Shown: piece by piece, positions 22,981 through 31,839 of the stretch
Position numbering within the stretch: position 1 is the first letter of the stretch
Layout: each line of letters starts with the position of its first letter
Origin: [Flexibacter] sp. ATCC 35208
GTDB lineage: Bacteria > Bacteroidota > Bacteroidia > Chitinophagales > Chitinophagaceae
DNA length: 64,000 bases
Assembly (NCBI RefSeq): GCF_001975825.1
Contig: NZ_MTKN01000003.1
Coordinates: forward strand, 124,001-188,000
Reading direction: 5' to 3'
Made by a program: the position numbers and the translations under genes
Notes under the pieces: generated by a model
What the model saw: only the letters and a program-made list of their open reading frames with translations
The model's database searches: none
What the model was told of the DNA's origin: nothing

Positions 22981-25500
22981 CTATTCCGTTTGAATACTTT
23001 GGACCGGATTGGTCAGCGCGGCAGTCATTGCTTTGTGACTCACGGTGAGCAAAGCTATGGCTACCGATGCTGCAATGGCGGTCAGGAATACTGTTGCTCC
23101 GACGTCCGTACGCAATGTGAAGTTTTGCAACCAGTTGTTCATGAGCCACCAACCAGCTGGTGCGGCTATCAGGAAAGCCATGCCTGTTAAAGTGAGAAAC
23201 TCTTTCCAGAAGAGGTAAAGTATATTCATGACAGATGCACCCAGTACCTTACGAATTCCGATCTCTTTCTTTTTTTGTACTGCCATGAAAGAGACCATTC
23301 CATATAAACCCAGACAGGAAATAAATATAGCGATGCCGGCAAAGAGGCGGTAGAGCAGGGAAAGCTGTTGCTCCTGCTGGTAGTAGTTTTCCATTTGCTG
23401 TGTGAGGAAGCTACCATTGAACACATAGCCGGGAAAGGCTTTCATCCATTCGTCTTTCAGTACATCGATCATTTTGAAATCAGTCAGTTTTATGCAGGTA
23501 AGCCAGCAGGCTTCGCGCCAGGGCATCACTACAGACGGGCGTACCTGTTCTCTCAGGGAATTGTTGGTAAAGTCTTTTATCACACCTACGATTTGGTGCC
23601 ATTCGCCTGTGTTGCTAATTTTTATCGTGTGACCGATCGCACTTGCAGGATCTTTATAGCCTAATTGCTTTGCAAAGGTTTGATTGATGAGAAGCTCACG
23701 GATATTTTTACCATCCTGGTAGTTACGCCCTGCTATGAGTTGCAGGCCAAAGGTGCGGACGTAATCAGCATCCCCACAACGGATGTCAATATTATAATTG
23801 CTGGGAGTAGCCCCCTGGTCAAAATAAAAAACATCCATCCAGTTGCTATTTGCAGTGGGTGGCATATTGGCTAAGGTGATGCTGGCGAAACCGGCGTATT
23901 GTTTTAAACGGGTTTTGAGGGCATTAGCACCATTCAGGTCGTAATTACCAAAACCATGTACCGTGTATACCGCCTCCTTATTAAATCCCAGGTCAGCAGA
24001 TTGTAATAGGTGTACCTGCTCCATGGCCACGATAGTGCCGATGATCATGATCTGGGAGATGGCAAATTGAGTGATGACTAAACCACGGCGTACGGAGAAA
24101 CCAGCGGGTTTGAATGCTTTGAGCGGTTGATAACCGGATAAGATAAAAGCTGGGTAGATGCCAGCGAATAAGGTGACAGAGATTAAAAGGATGAATAAGA
24201 AAACAATATTTTCTATGCTGAATACGGCGATTGGCATGGGGGTAAATCCGCGCAATACAGGTAAGGATAATTGTGCGATGCCGATGGCTAGCAGGATGGC
24301 TACGGTTACGAGTATAGCCGTCTCAAAAAGCAGGTCGGTGATGAGTTGTCTTCTTAAGCTGCCTAATACTTTGCGGATACCGATTTCTTTGGAGCGGATG
24401 GCGCTTGGGGCGGTGGTGAGGTTGATGAAGTTAATGATGGCCATGAGCAGGATGAGCACACCGATGAATGTAAGGGTGAGCAAACGGGTATGGCTGGAAA
24501 CATGAGGAACGATATAACTAAAACGGTTGTCAAAGTGGTTTTCGCTGAGGGGAAGTAAGAGCAGGGTTCTTACTTTAATCAATTGATTGGTGTAGTGTTC
24601 TTTGCTGAAAGTTTTAAGGCGGTTGCTGATAGTAGCAGGGTCTGTATTTTCTGGTAATTGTACAAAGACCTGGTGCTGACCATTCATGCCGCCCCAGTCG
24701 TTTTTTACATAGCTATAATCGTCAGGGTGCTGACGGAGGGTTTCAAATGAAACTACCATGCGGAGGGGAAAGTCAGTATTGGCAGGTGCGTTATCTAAGA
24801 TACCGGCTACTTTGAGCGGATACTTATTGTCTAATGTGATGATCTGGCCGATGGCTTTTTTCCAGGTGCCGAAGTATTTTTCGGCGGTGGTTTTGTCTAA
24901 GACGATTGTATTGGGAGCGGCTAATTGGGAGGGATCGCCTGAGAGCCATTTTTGGTGGAACAGGTCAAACCAGGCGGGTTCTATAAAGTAAGTACCGTGG
25001 TCTTCTTTGAAGACCTTTGCGCTTGTATTTTTTCCTGCATTATTGCCTGTATTCTTTCTTATATTATCTCCTGCATCCTTGCCTACATTATCTCTTACAT
25101 TCCTGCCTGCATTCTCTTCTACATTCCCGCCTGCATTCTCTTCTGCATTTTTGCCTGCGTTATCTTCTACATTCCTGCCTGCATTCTCTTCTGCAGAAAA
25201 CTGCGCCCCCTCTATCATTTGGAGGGTTGCTACTTTTTCCATTTGTGGAAACTCGTTTTTTATAGCATCAGGTACGCCGGTGGATACTCCAGAATTGTAT
25301 TGTACGCCGGTGGAGTAGTCTGTTTGGGTGACGATGCGGTAGATGTTTTTATAGTTGGGCTGCTGGGTGTCGAAGCTGGTTTCAAAGCGAATGATCATGA
25401 ACACGATCAGGGAGGCAGCGATGCCGATGGCAAGGCCGGCGATATTGAGTAAGGAAGCTTTTTTAAAACGGAGGAGGCGGCGGATGGTGATTTTCAGCAT
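22981..25500 (-). CDS. FtsX/MacB-type ABC transporter permease without ATPase
   Basis: An 839-residue permease with the duplicated layout of Bacteroidota FtsX proteins. An N-terminal helix (LNIAGLAIGIAASLIVFMII, 18-37) precedes a large periplasmic MacB_PCD domain, three helices (about 335-460) with EIGIRKVLGSLRRQL, a second periplasmic domain and three C-terminal helices with EIGIRKVLGASVMNI. No ATP-binding gene is nearby. Residues 105-159 are an Asn/Gly/charged repeat (units like ENAGRNVE) inserted in the first periplasmic domain. The family exports or mechanically transmits across the envelope; the substrate is unknown. Confidence 0.92.
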   Translation of the reverse strand: MLKITIRRLLRFKKASLLNIAGLAIGIAASLIVFMIIRFETSFDTQQPNYKNIYRIVTQTDYSTGVQYNSGVSTGVPDAIKNEFPQMEKVATLQMIEGAQFSAEENAGRNVEDNAGKNAEENAGGNVEENAGRNVRDNVGKDAGDNIRKNTGNNAGKNTSAKVFKEDHGTYFIEPAWFDLFHQKWLSGDPSQLAAPNTIVLDKTTAEKYFGTWKKAIGQIITLDNKYPLKVAGILDNAPANTDFPLRMVVSFETLRQHPDDYSYVKNDWGGMNGQHQVFVQLPENTDPATISNRLKTFSKEHYTNQLIKVRTLLLLPLSENHFDNRFSYIVPHVSSHTRLLTLTFIGVLILLMAIINFINLTTAPSAIRSKEIGIRKVLGSLRRQLITDLLFETAILVTVAILLAIGIAQLSLPVLRGFTPMPIAVFSIENIVFLFILLISVTLFAGIYPAFILSGYQPLKAFKPAGFSVRRGLVITQFAISQIMIIGTIVAMEQVHLLQSADLGFNKEAVYTVHGFGNYDLNGANALKTRLKQYAGFASITLANMPPTANSNWMDVFYFDQGATPSNYNIDIRCGDADYVRTFGLQLIAGRNYQDGKNIRELLINQTFAKQLGYKDPASAIGHTIKISNTGEWHQIVGVIKDFTNNSLREQVRPSVVMPWREACWLTCIKLTDFKMIDVLKDEWMKAFPGYVFNGSFLTQQMENYYQQEQQLSLLYRLFAGIAIFISCLGLYGMVSFMAVQKKKEIGIRKVLGASVMNILYLFWKEFLTLTGMAFLIAAPAGWWLMNNWLQNFTLRTDVGATVFLTAIAASVAIALLTVSHKAMTAALTNPVQSIQTE
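25024..25188 (-). repeat. in-frame 24-bp tandem repeat inside the permease gene
   Basis: About seven units of 8 residues, consensus (E/D)NAG(R/K)N(V/A)E, cover residues 105-159; a 12-bp half-period is also visible. The reading frame is kept throughout. The flanks (EGAQFSAE and SAKVFKEDHGTYF) read as the normal domain, which argues for a late expansion. Confidence 0.9.
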
Positions 25501-25702
25501 GAGGAGGTGGAAGCAGGAATAGTGCCATGTGGGAATAAGATGATAGTCAGAGGGTTGTGGGGGTAGGGTGTCCGGTTTTGAGCGGAGTGATGTCCGGTTA
25601 TGGACGAGGGAAGATTAAGATCGTTTTATTTGTTGTAAAAGATCTTTTGCAGGTACACTTTTGAAATTGCCATCTTTGGGCATGATTAAATTTACTGAAT
25701 AA
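25501..25702. other. permease upstream region with a short minus-strand ORF
   Basis: Contains a 22-codon minus-strand ORF (25615-25683, MPKDGNFKSVPAKDLLQQI...) after the EamA stop, of doubtful reality, and two copies of TGTCCGGTT about 24 bp apart near 25570 and 25593. No promoter is recognised. Confidence 0.3.
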
Positions 25703-26578
25703 TCACTTTTTCGCAGCAAACTTCTCTCGCTGTCCCAAATATAACCCTGCTATTACTAAAATCGTCCCCCCCCATGTAAACAAGGTAACCGCCTCATGCA
25801 ATAAGATAGCTGCATAAATAAAACCGAATACCGGACAGAGAAAGAGCCAGAGCGATGCACGTACTGCATCACGCTTTACAAGGTAGAAGAAGAGTTGTAA
25901 TGCCGTGACAGAAACAGGAAGTACCAACCATAAAAGCCCACCCCAAAAATTGATGTCGTATCTGGTAGTAGAAAAATCAGAAGTTAAGCAGGTAAATGGC
26001 AATAACAACAACCCACCCAGAAACACCTGCCAGCCATTAATGACGAGATTGGGTAACTCCCATTCGATACGGGAATAATAGACAGTAGCAACAGAAACAG
26101 ATAACATACCGGTTAGCAGTATAATTAGCCCTGCTACAGACCCATGGCTCTCGGCCAACAAAGGATAAGTAGCTACTGCAACGCCGGATAAACCAAGGAA
26201 CATACCCGTGAGCTCATACCATCTTAATGGTCGCTTGAGCCATAATGCAGATATCGCCATGATGAATAAAGGGTTCGTTGCAGTAGCCAGGGTGCCGATA
26301 CCCGCAGATACCGATTTCATGGAAATAACATATAAACTCAGGTATAAGGTAGTATTGAGAAACCCAAATGTGAGCAGCTGTCTCCACTCCTTTCCCTGCG
26401 GCATTCTATGTTTGCCTTTCTGAATAAGATAGGCAAACAACAACATCCCTCCTCCTGCGAGGAAAAATCGGAAGTTGGCCAATATTAAAGGCTCTGCTGA
26501 TCTGATACCAATCTTGGTAGCCACGCTGGCGGAAGCCCATAGCATGGCGAATAATACACCGAATACAACTTGACGCAT
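25703..26578 (-). CDS. EamA/DMT superfamily transporter
   Basis: A 291-residue inner-membrane protein with ten predicted helices in two five-helix EamA repeats (about 1-140 and 145-285). Marks are FAMLWASASVATKIGIRSAEPL at the start and ATATNPLFIMAISALWLKRPLRWYELTGMFLGLSGVAV closing the first repeat. The family exports metabolites such as amino acids; the substrate cannot be inferred. A TACCTTTG -7-like box lies 22 nt upstream (26601-26608), inside the duplicated tail of the neighbouring esterase gene, but no -33 box accompanies it. Confidence 0.92.
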   Translation of the reverse strand: MRQVVFGVLFAMLWASASVATKIGIRSAEPLILANFRFFLAGGGMLLFAYLIQKGKHRMPQGKEWRQLLTFGFLNTTLYLSLYVISMKSVSAGIGTLATATNPLFIMAISALWLKRPLRWYELTGMFLGLSGVAVATYPLLAESHGSVAGLIILLTGMLSVSVATVYYSRIEWELPNLVINGWQVFLGGLLLLPFTCLTSDFSTTRYDINFWGGLLWLVLPVSVTALQLFFYLVKRDAVRASLWLFLCPVFGFIYAAILLHEAVTLFTWGGTILVIAGLYLGQREKFAAKK

Positions 26579-26592
26579 CTGATAAAACCTGG

Positions 26593-26766
26593 TTACTTCC
26601 CAAAGGTAATATCTTTCCTGTCATCGGTTCTGAAAGTTGCTCTGGATACTTCTACAAATGGATTCATTCCAACAATATGTTCTGAAAGATTTCCACACTT
26701 ATGTTCTGAAAGTGATCCCTCCTACTTCCCAAATGTCACTCCCTTCCAATCATCTGTCCTAAAAGG
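26593..26766 (-). repeat. duplicated 3' tail of the sialate O-acetylesterase gene
   Basis: Between the esterase stop (TAG, 26722-26724) and EamA, the minus strand stays in frame for 42 more codons and ends TFRTDDRKDITFGK-stop, a degenerate copy of the esterase's own end PFRTDDWKGVTFGK-stop. Two shorter copies of the TTCTGAAAG core lie between (26680-26688 and 26704-26712). Core spacings are 52, 24 and 53 bp, so whole and half units are present. Confidence 0.88.
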
Positions 26767-28167
26767 ACTCGCTGGTAACCCAGCACCATTGTAAAGATTA
26801 CCCTCAGGATTATTGGCCCAACCATACCTCACCGCCACAGGATGTGGCACCTCTTCACTCCACACCACGACCTGATTCCCCTTGATCGTAGCCTGTGCCC
26901 AATGGAATTGCTTGTCTTCGCCAGCGATAGCGAACCCTTTTAATGTCCCACCTTTCTTCACCTGCAATCCATCATTGGTATATTTAAAGTTCAAAGTCAC
27001 TTTGTTCCCTGCAATCTGCTTAGACAAATAGATAGGCCCGGAATAAGGAATTTTCTCCCCATACACCTCTGCCCTTGCGATGAGGGACAACCTACGCCCT
27101 ACCTCCTGTTTATTTTTAGGATGTATATCTTTCGCCTCTCCAATATCAATCGCCGATGCCATACCTGTAGCTGGCAGTGATAAAGTCTTTAACTGTGCCT
27201 CCCGCAGCTCTGCCCAATCAGACTCCACAGGTTGTGCATCCACATCCTTGTAATTAGCCAGCTGTACGAAATAGAAAGGAAAATCCCCCTGCTTCCACTG
27301 TTTCCGCCAGTCTTTGATCATGAGGGGAAACAACTCCCTGTATTGATACGCCCTCTCAGCGTTGCTCTCCCCCTGATACCAGATCACTCCACGGATGGTA
27401 TATGGTATAACAGGATGGATCATCGCATTATATAATAATGTTGCCTTATTAGGATTTGAAGGCGCTTCCGGCGTAGACAGTTGCTCAAATGATTTAACCG
27501 CATCCGCAAATGCCGGCATTTTTTTCAACGATTCCCCACTCGTCCACGCTTCTGCTACAGTCCCCCCCCACGAAGTGAGGATGATTCCCACAGGTACTTG
27601 TTGATACCCATTAATTTCACGGGCAAAAAAGTATCCGACTGCAGAAAATTCCGGAATATATTGCGGCGTACACGCCTGCCATCCACCCTGCAAAACAGTG
27701 ACGGTATCAAGCGGTACGGTACTGGTTGCACGTTTTATCATCAGCAGACGAATGTTGGGATAGTTCGCTGCTTTGACTTCCTGTTCGAAGTTGTGGACCT
27801 TGCCCCAGCCCTGGAGCGGTATTTCCATATTTGACTGGCCGGAAGCCACCCATACTTCACCTATTAATATATTATCAAGGTGAATAGTGTTCTTCCCTTT
27901 TAACGACATTTCGTAAGGGCCGCCAGCTGGCATCGCAGGTAATGTAACCTGCCATTTACCTTTTTCTGTTGCAACAGTTTTTACTGCTTTTCCTTTAAAA
28001 GTTACTGTGACTGTTTCGCCTTTATCAGCCCATCCCCAGATATGTAATGGTTTATTGCGTTGCAGAACCATATTGCTTCCGACTAAAGCAGGCAATTTAA
28101 TATCAGCATAACAAAAAGTAACAAATAGTGATAACACAGTGGTACTGAGGAACGTGGATAATCGCAT
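26722..28167 (-). CDS. sialate O-acetylesterase (SGNH hydrolase)
   Basis: A 481-residue secreted esterase that removes O-acetyl groups from sialic acids or other glycans. The signal peptide covers residues 1-21. A small beta-sandwich domain (about 30-100, with MVLQRNKPLHIWGWADKGE) precedes the SGNH domain. GEVWVASGQSNMEIPL carries the nucleophile Ser of the GQSNM block, GVIWYQGESNA is the second block, and DIGEAKDIHPKNKQEVGRRL holds the Asp-His pair. There is no sialidase nearby, so a plant or fungal glycan substrate is equally likely. Its 3' end is duplicated downstream. Confidence 0.92.
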   Translation of the reverse strand: MRLSTFLSTTVLSLFVTFCYADIKLPALVGSNMVLQRNKPLHIWGWADKGETVTVTFKGKAVKTVATEKGKWQVTLPAMPAGGPYEMSLKGKNTIHLDNILIGEVWVASGQSNMEIPLQGWGKVHNFEQEVKAANYPNIRLLMIKRATSTVPLDTVTVLQGGWQACTPQYIPEFSAVGYFFAREINGYQQVPVGIILTSWGGTVAEAWTSGESLKKMPAFADAVKSFEQLSTPEAPSNPNKATLLYNAMIHPVIPYTIRGVIWYQGESNAERAYQYRELFPLMIKDWRKQWKQGDFPFYFVQLANYKDVDAQPVESDWAELREAQLKTLSLPATGMASAIDIGEAKDIHPKNKQEVGRRLSLIARAEVYGEKIPYSGPIYLSKQIAGNKVTLNFKYTNDGLQVKKGGTLKGFAIAGEDKQFHWAQATIKGNQVVVWSEEVPHPVAVRYGWANNPEGNLYNGAGLPASPFRTDDWKGVTFGK

Positions 28168-28251
28168 GAAATTAGTTTTTTAATGATCTCTACAAGTTAC
28201 AAAAGTTTGGCACGAAATTTTTATAGGATGAGTTATTAAAATGAAACTATC

Positions 28252-28491
28252 ATGGCAAACGGTATCATCACTTTCGAATTTGACATCAAAGCACTTCACT
28301 ATTTGAATTCAAATAGCAGCTTTATCAAAGCCACTGCAGATGCCTACGGTAATATCGACATTGCAGCAGCAGCTTTACAATATTATAATACGACCAATTC
28401 TCATTTCGATATGGAACTGGAGAGCGAAGAAGATGTGAATAGATTTAAACACGTAGCGCGTCGCTTTTTCAGTGGGTTTAGTGAGAACTAA
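28252..28491 (+). CDS. 79-residue hypothetical protein
   Basis: A small soluble protein beginning MANGIITFEFDIKALHYL, with no signal peptide or membrane helix and an acidic middle (DMELESEEDVNRF) leading to a basic-aromatic end HVARRFFSGFSEN. The alternating pattern suggests a compact alpha/beta fold. No family is recognised. Its stop codon is the start of a four-unit tandem array (28476-28563). A TTTG at 28207-28210 could be a -33 box, but no matching -7 box is seen. Confidence 0.6.
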   Translation: MANGIITFEFDIKALHYLNSNSSFIKATADAYGNIDIAAAALQYYNTTNSHFDMELESEEDVNRFKHVARRFFSGFSEN

Positions 28492-28563
28492 TTGATAAGT
28501 GATTAGCAAGAACTGATTGATCAGTGTTTAGTCAAAACTGGTTTAGTTCAAACTAATTAATAA
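28476..28563 (+). repeat. degenerate ~23-bp tandem array at the end of the 79-codon gene
   Basis: Four units at 28476-28498, 28499-28523, 28524-28540 and 28541-28563, of the type GTTTAGTGAGAACTAATTGA. The first unit contains the last codons and the TAA (28489-28491) of the upstream gene. Confidence 0.85.
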
Positions 28564-28599
28564 GATATTTATTCGTGTAGTGCAAGCAGTTTTCATTCC

Positions 28600-28945
28600 A
28601 TTGTAACTTCCAAGAGTTTCATCCAATTTACCCCCGAAATTTCGTCCATTATTCCCCCCAGCTTTTCATCCATTTCACCCTGAATTTCGTCCATTTTCAC
28701 CCTGATTTCTACTTTATTTTCATCCAGTTGCCGCCTCCAAAATTTCATCCATTTTAACCTCCGATTTTTTGTCCAGTTGTGATCCCCGGATTTCATCCAA
28801 TTGCGACCCCTGATTTTTCATCCGGTTGGCAATGCCCCAATGTTCATTGTTTCCCCGTTTCGTTCATTGTTCCCCAAACCCCAAACATTCATTGTTTCCT
28901 TATTCCATCCATTTTATTTCCTCAATTGCATCCATTACCCAAAAA
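28600..28945. repeat. degenerate ~24-bp intergenic tandem array
   Basis: About thirteen units of the type TTTCATCCA-TT-n3-CCCC-nGAA, mostly 21-28 bp long, with TTCATCCA/TTCGTCCA/TTCATTG cores recurring throughout. On the minus strand the units read as IMDEI / EMDEK-like peptides because the period is near 24. There are no unique spacers of fixed length, so this is not CRISPR. Confidence 0.85.
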
Positions 28946-28953
28946 AGTGAGCA

Positions 28954-29029
28954 GCCTGCGAAGAGAATTCGCAGGCGCTTCTATTTAAATGATGAGGGCC
29001 TGTCGTTGACAGGCCTTCATCATTTAAAT
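28954..29029. other. two strong hairpins after the tandem array
   Basis: The first is a 9-bp stem with GAGAA loop (28954-28976). The second (28983-29029) is a 22-bp stem with a GTT loop and one G-T pair, one of the most stable structures in the window. Neither has a long T run, and their function is not clear. Confidence 0.7.
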
Positions 29030-29035
29030 AATCTG

Positions 29036-29061
29036 AAAAAAAACCGGCCAAACCGGCCGGT
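29036..29061 (-). terminator. minus-strand intrinsic terminator
   Basis: ACCGGCC (29043-29049) pairs with GGCCGGT (29055-29061) and is followed on the minus strand by eight T (29036-29043). It lies 330 bp beyond the glutaminase-type gene. Confidence 0.75.
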
Positions 29062-29062
29062 A

Positions 29063-29391
29063 CAAGTAATAGATGTAGGTAAAAAGATAAAGGGATAAAA
29101 TAAGATTTGAAAAATGAAAGGTCGCCAGGAATGACAACCTTTTTCTACCATATCCTAATAAAAACCAAGCTCTTAACAGTATATGATCATGCTCATATAC
29201 ATATATTAAATAAATTATTTTAGATTGATATTTGGCAATAGAGAAGTCTAAGGATAGTATAACAAAGTGTGTGTTGCAAATATAACCAAGCCGCCAATGA
29301 TGACGTGTAGTACAATTACTACACCTTAAAAACAAAGGTGAGGAAGCCTGTAAAAAGGCCACCCCACCCCGATACGGCTGATTGCAGCCAA
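29063..29391. other. AT-rich intergenic region with a -7-like box
   Basis: No convincing gene. It holds a minus-strand TATATTTG -7-like box (29277-29284) without a well-spaced -33 box, and a GTATATGA...TCATATAC hairpin near 29180-29203. A long 3' UTR of the glutaminase-type gene or a small RNA ending at the 29036-29061 terminator could occupy it. Confidence 0.4.
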
Positions 29392-31839
29392 TTATTTACC
29401 CAGTTTCTTTTCCAATATTTCCATAAAATATCCACCTACCACACTTCTCGCCTGGAATCCTACCATCTTACCATCGGTAGTTTCATGCCAGTCGGAAATA
29501 GGTACACGGCTGCTGGTCTCTGTTGCATACTTATACACCGGTGTGATCAGTGCTTCAAAATCAGCCTGGTTATCGGTGAGCCCCGCTGTCCACACTATCC
29601 AGTCAGATTTAGTGTAGGTTTTACGGCTATCCAGTGGTAAACCAAAACGTTGCTGCTGTGTCAGATAATATTTGATTTCCTTGTCGTATACAGCTTTTGG
29701 AAACAGGTCCAGCCCCAACACTTTATCCCAAACCAGGTTGTACTTCTGGCTCCAGGTACCTTTGCGCTCAAACGCCAGGGTGTAGTGGTCACCATCATCT
29801 GCCAGTTTCATCCAGTTAGTCACCATATTCTTTGCCGCTGTTCTGAATTTCTCAGCTGTTGTCTTTTCGCCCAGCTGATCTGCCAGCATAGCATAACAAC
29901 CCAAACCAACGATCGCTTTTACAGAAAGGTTTGCATTTCTGGCCAGGTGACCGGCAAAGTCATCGGTACACAGCTGGTTAGCTGGATCGAAACCCTCTTT
30001 CAGCAGGTAGTCTGCCCAGGTTGACAGCGTCTTCCAATGCTTCTTTGCATAATCAGCATTACCTTCTGCTTTTGCGATAGCTGCAGTCAGGATGATCATG
30101 TTACCAGATTCTTCTACCGGCATGCCTTCGCCATATACCTGCCCATTTGCCAGCGGATAGGTACCCAGGTCATGTGCAGCGTAAGGCTCGGTGTATTTAC
30201 CGCTTTCGCTAAAGTAGAAGATACCGTTTGTCATCCCCTTCATCAGATCAGGATTGTAGATCAGGAACAGAGGGGCGGATGGATAAGTTACATCCACTGT
30301 ATTGATACAGCCATTGCTGAAGTTCTCTTTGGAGAGGAACAGTATTTCGCCTTCAGGACTCTTCACCAGTTTATGTGCAGCGATGCTCTGGCGATAACCG
30401 AGTACACACAACTTAGCATAAGTGTCGCCACCTGCTTTGGTTGCATCAGCATACATCTGTTTGTCGAAGGTTTTGCAACGTTCCAGGATGGAACCATAGT
30501 CTTTGCTGGCAGCAGCCAGTTCTTTTTCGATGGTGAAGGTGTCATCCTTTTTCCACCATGGGCGCAGGTTAGTACCGAAGTACTGAATGCTGTAGATATC
30601 ATCATAACCAATAAGGACAACCTGTTCTTTGGATTCAGCACCTACTTTACCCAGTTTTACAACCGTGTTCAACATCAGTTGTTTGCCGGCAGTTACTGCT
30701 TTTGGTTTCCCTACGAAAGAAGCAATCGCATCACCATCAGTTGTTATAGTCTGGGTAGCGTTGGCTTCTTTTGGTACAGCTACATACAGGTATCCCCAGT
30801 CTATGCGGAGGTCATCACCTTTCTTCGCCAGGATTGCCTGCTCTGTTGTACCTGCTTTCAGGATAGACAGGCCATTGCTGGTGAGCTGCTGTGCTGTCAC
30901 TTCCTGGCCAGCGGTATTGGTAGCGAGCGTGGAACTTGCACCAAAGTACACCTGTACATCGTGCTGTGCACCATCGTTAGATTGTACTTTGTAGCTAATA
31001 TAAGATACCGGACGAGACATCAGGTCAAGGTCATTTAATAATAACGGAGACAGGAAGTTCAGCGTCAGGTCTACTTTACCACAGCTAAAGGTGTAGGTAG
31101 TCTGCGTAGCGGTGAGCTGTACGCTTTTCTGCACGGCTGTTTTGATATTGTCCGCCAGTAAGTTCTTTGGTTTTACTGAGATACCAGCATCGAGGAAAGC
31201 ACCGCCCTGTGTATTGGTAACATGTATGGCCAGTACATTTTTACCTTTCTTCAGGAGCTTCTTTACATCGTCGCTAATGGGGAAATATTGTGTGTGGTTC
31301 AACCAACCTTCGTAGCTATACGCTTTAGTACCATTAATATATACTTCAGCGTTATCATCGTGATTGATCTTCAGGAACAATGGTTCTGAAGGGATCTTAT
31401 TCAGGTTGAATGAGCGGCGTACCCAGATGTCGCGGGTATTCCATTGTGTACCTGACATGTGTTTGTCGTTGGTGAAAGGAGCTTCACCTGTCTGCCAGCC
31501 TTTTTCAATGAAGTCGGTCGACATCCAGTCAGCAGCAGGCGCTGTTTCTGTATAGGCGACAGTATATTTCTTTTCGTCGGCAGCAGGCACGATACCATCA
31601 TAATGTTCACCTTGCTGACCGAGTACACGGTAAGTGGTGCCATCCACTTTTACCATGCCTACGATAGGCTGTTCTGCACCTGTCCAGTGACGGGTGGCCG
31701 AAGCGGTGAGATTGTCCGAAGCGGACCAGATGCTGAAATAAGGATCGTGTGTGACCAATGGATAGGCTGGAGCCTGTTGTTGTTGCGCATGCAATTGCTG
31801 AGCGAGCAACAGCGCGGCAAATCCCAAAAATTTGTTCAT
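29392..31839 (-). CDS. secreted glutaminase A-type protein (DUF4964/5127/4965/1793)
   Basis: The start MNKFLGF at 31839 is chosen because a signal peptide (residues 1-18, ...QQLHAQ) begins there. The 815 residues show the GtaA layout: PAYPLVTHDPYFSIWSASD (the DUF4964 mark), then a beta-sandwich insertion with FLKINHDDNAEVYINGTKAY and a DUF5127-like region. An (alpha/alpha) barrel follows with YRQSIAAHKLV, YNPDLMKGMTNGIFYFSES, YPLANGQVYGEGMPVEESGNMIIL and a C-terminal SSRVPISDWHETTDGKMVGFQARSVVGG. Fungal relatives are extracellular glutaminases, but the barrel is glycosidase-like and the real substrate here is uncertain. Confidence 0.85.
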   Translation of the reverse strand: MNKFLGFAALLLAQQLHAQQQQAPAYPLVTHDPYFSIWSASDNLTASATRHWTGAEQPIVGMVKVDGTTYRVLGQQGEHYDGIVPAADEKKYTVAYTETAPAADWMSTDFIEKGWQTGEAPFTNDKHMSGTQWNTRDIWVRRSFNLNKIPSEPLFLKINHDDNAEVYINGTKAYSYEGWLNHTQYFPISDDVKKLLKKGKNVLAIHVTNTQGGAFLDAGISVKPKNLLADNIKTAVQKSVQLTATQTTYTFSCGKVDLTLNFLSPLLLNDLDLMSRPVSYISYKVQSNDGAQHDVQVYFGASSTLATNTAGQEVTAQQLTSNGLSILKAGTTEQAILAKKGDDLRIDWGYLYVAVPKEANATQTITTDGDAIASFVGKPKAVTAGKQLMLNTVVKLGKVGAESKEQVVLIGYDDIYSIQYFGTNLRPWWKKDDTFTIEKELAAASKDYGSILERCKTFDKQMYADATKAGGDTYAKLCVLGYRQSIAAHKLVKSPEGEILFLSKENFSNGCINTVDVTYPSAPLFLIYNPDLMKGMTNGIFYFSESGKYTEPYAAHDLGTYPLANGQVYGEGMPVEESGNMIILTAAIAKAEGNADYAKKHWKTLSTWADYLLKEGFDPANQLCTDDFAGHLARNANLSVKAIVGLGCYAMLADQLGEKTTAEKFRTAAKNMVTNWMKLADDGDHYTLAFERKGTWSQKYNLVWDKVLGLDLFPKAVYDKEIKYYLTQQQRFGLPLDSRKTYTKSDWIVWTAGLTDNQADFEALITPVYKYATETSSRVPISDWHETTDGKMVGFQARSVVGGYFMEILEKKLGK

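Noticed and set aside
28593..28796. A 67-codon minus-strand frame with MDEI-like repeats
   Set aside because: Explained by the ~24-bp tandem array whose period is near a multiple of three.
28600..28945. CRISPR array
   Set aside because: Units are degenerate and adjacent, with no constant repeat plus unique spacer, and no cas genes are in the window.
29024..29362. A 112-codon minus-strand frame in the intergenic region
   Set aside because: It runs through the terminator and T run, is AT-driven hydrophobic text, and has no recognisable domain.
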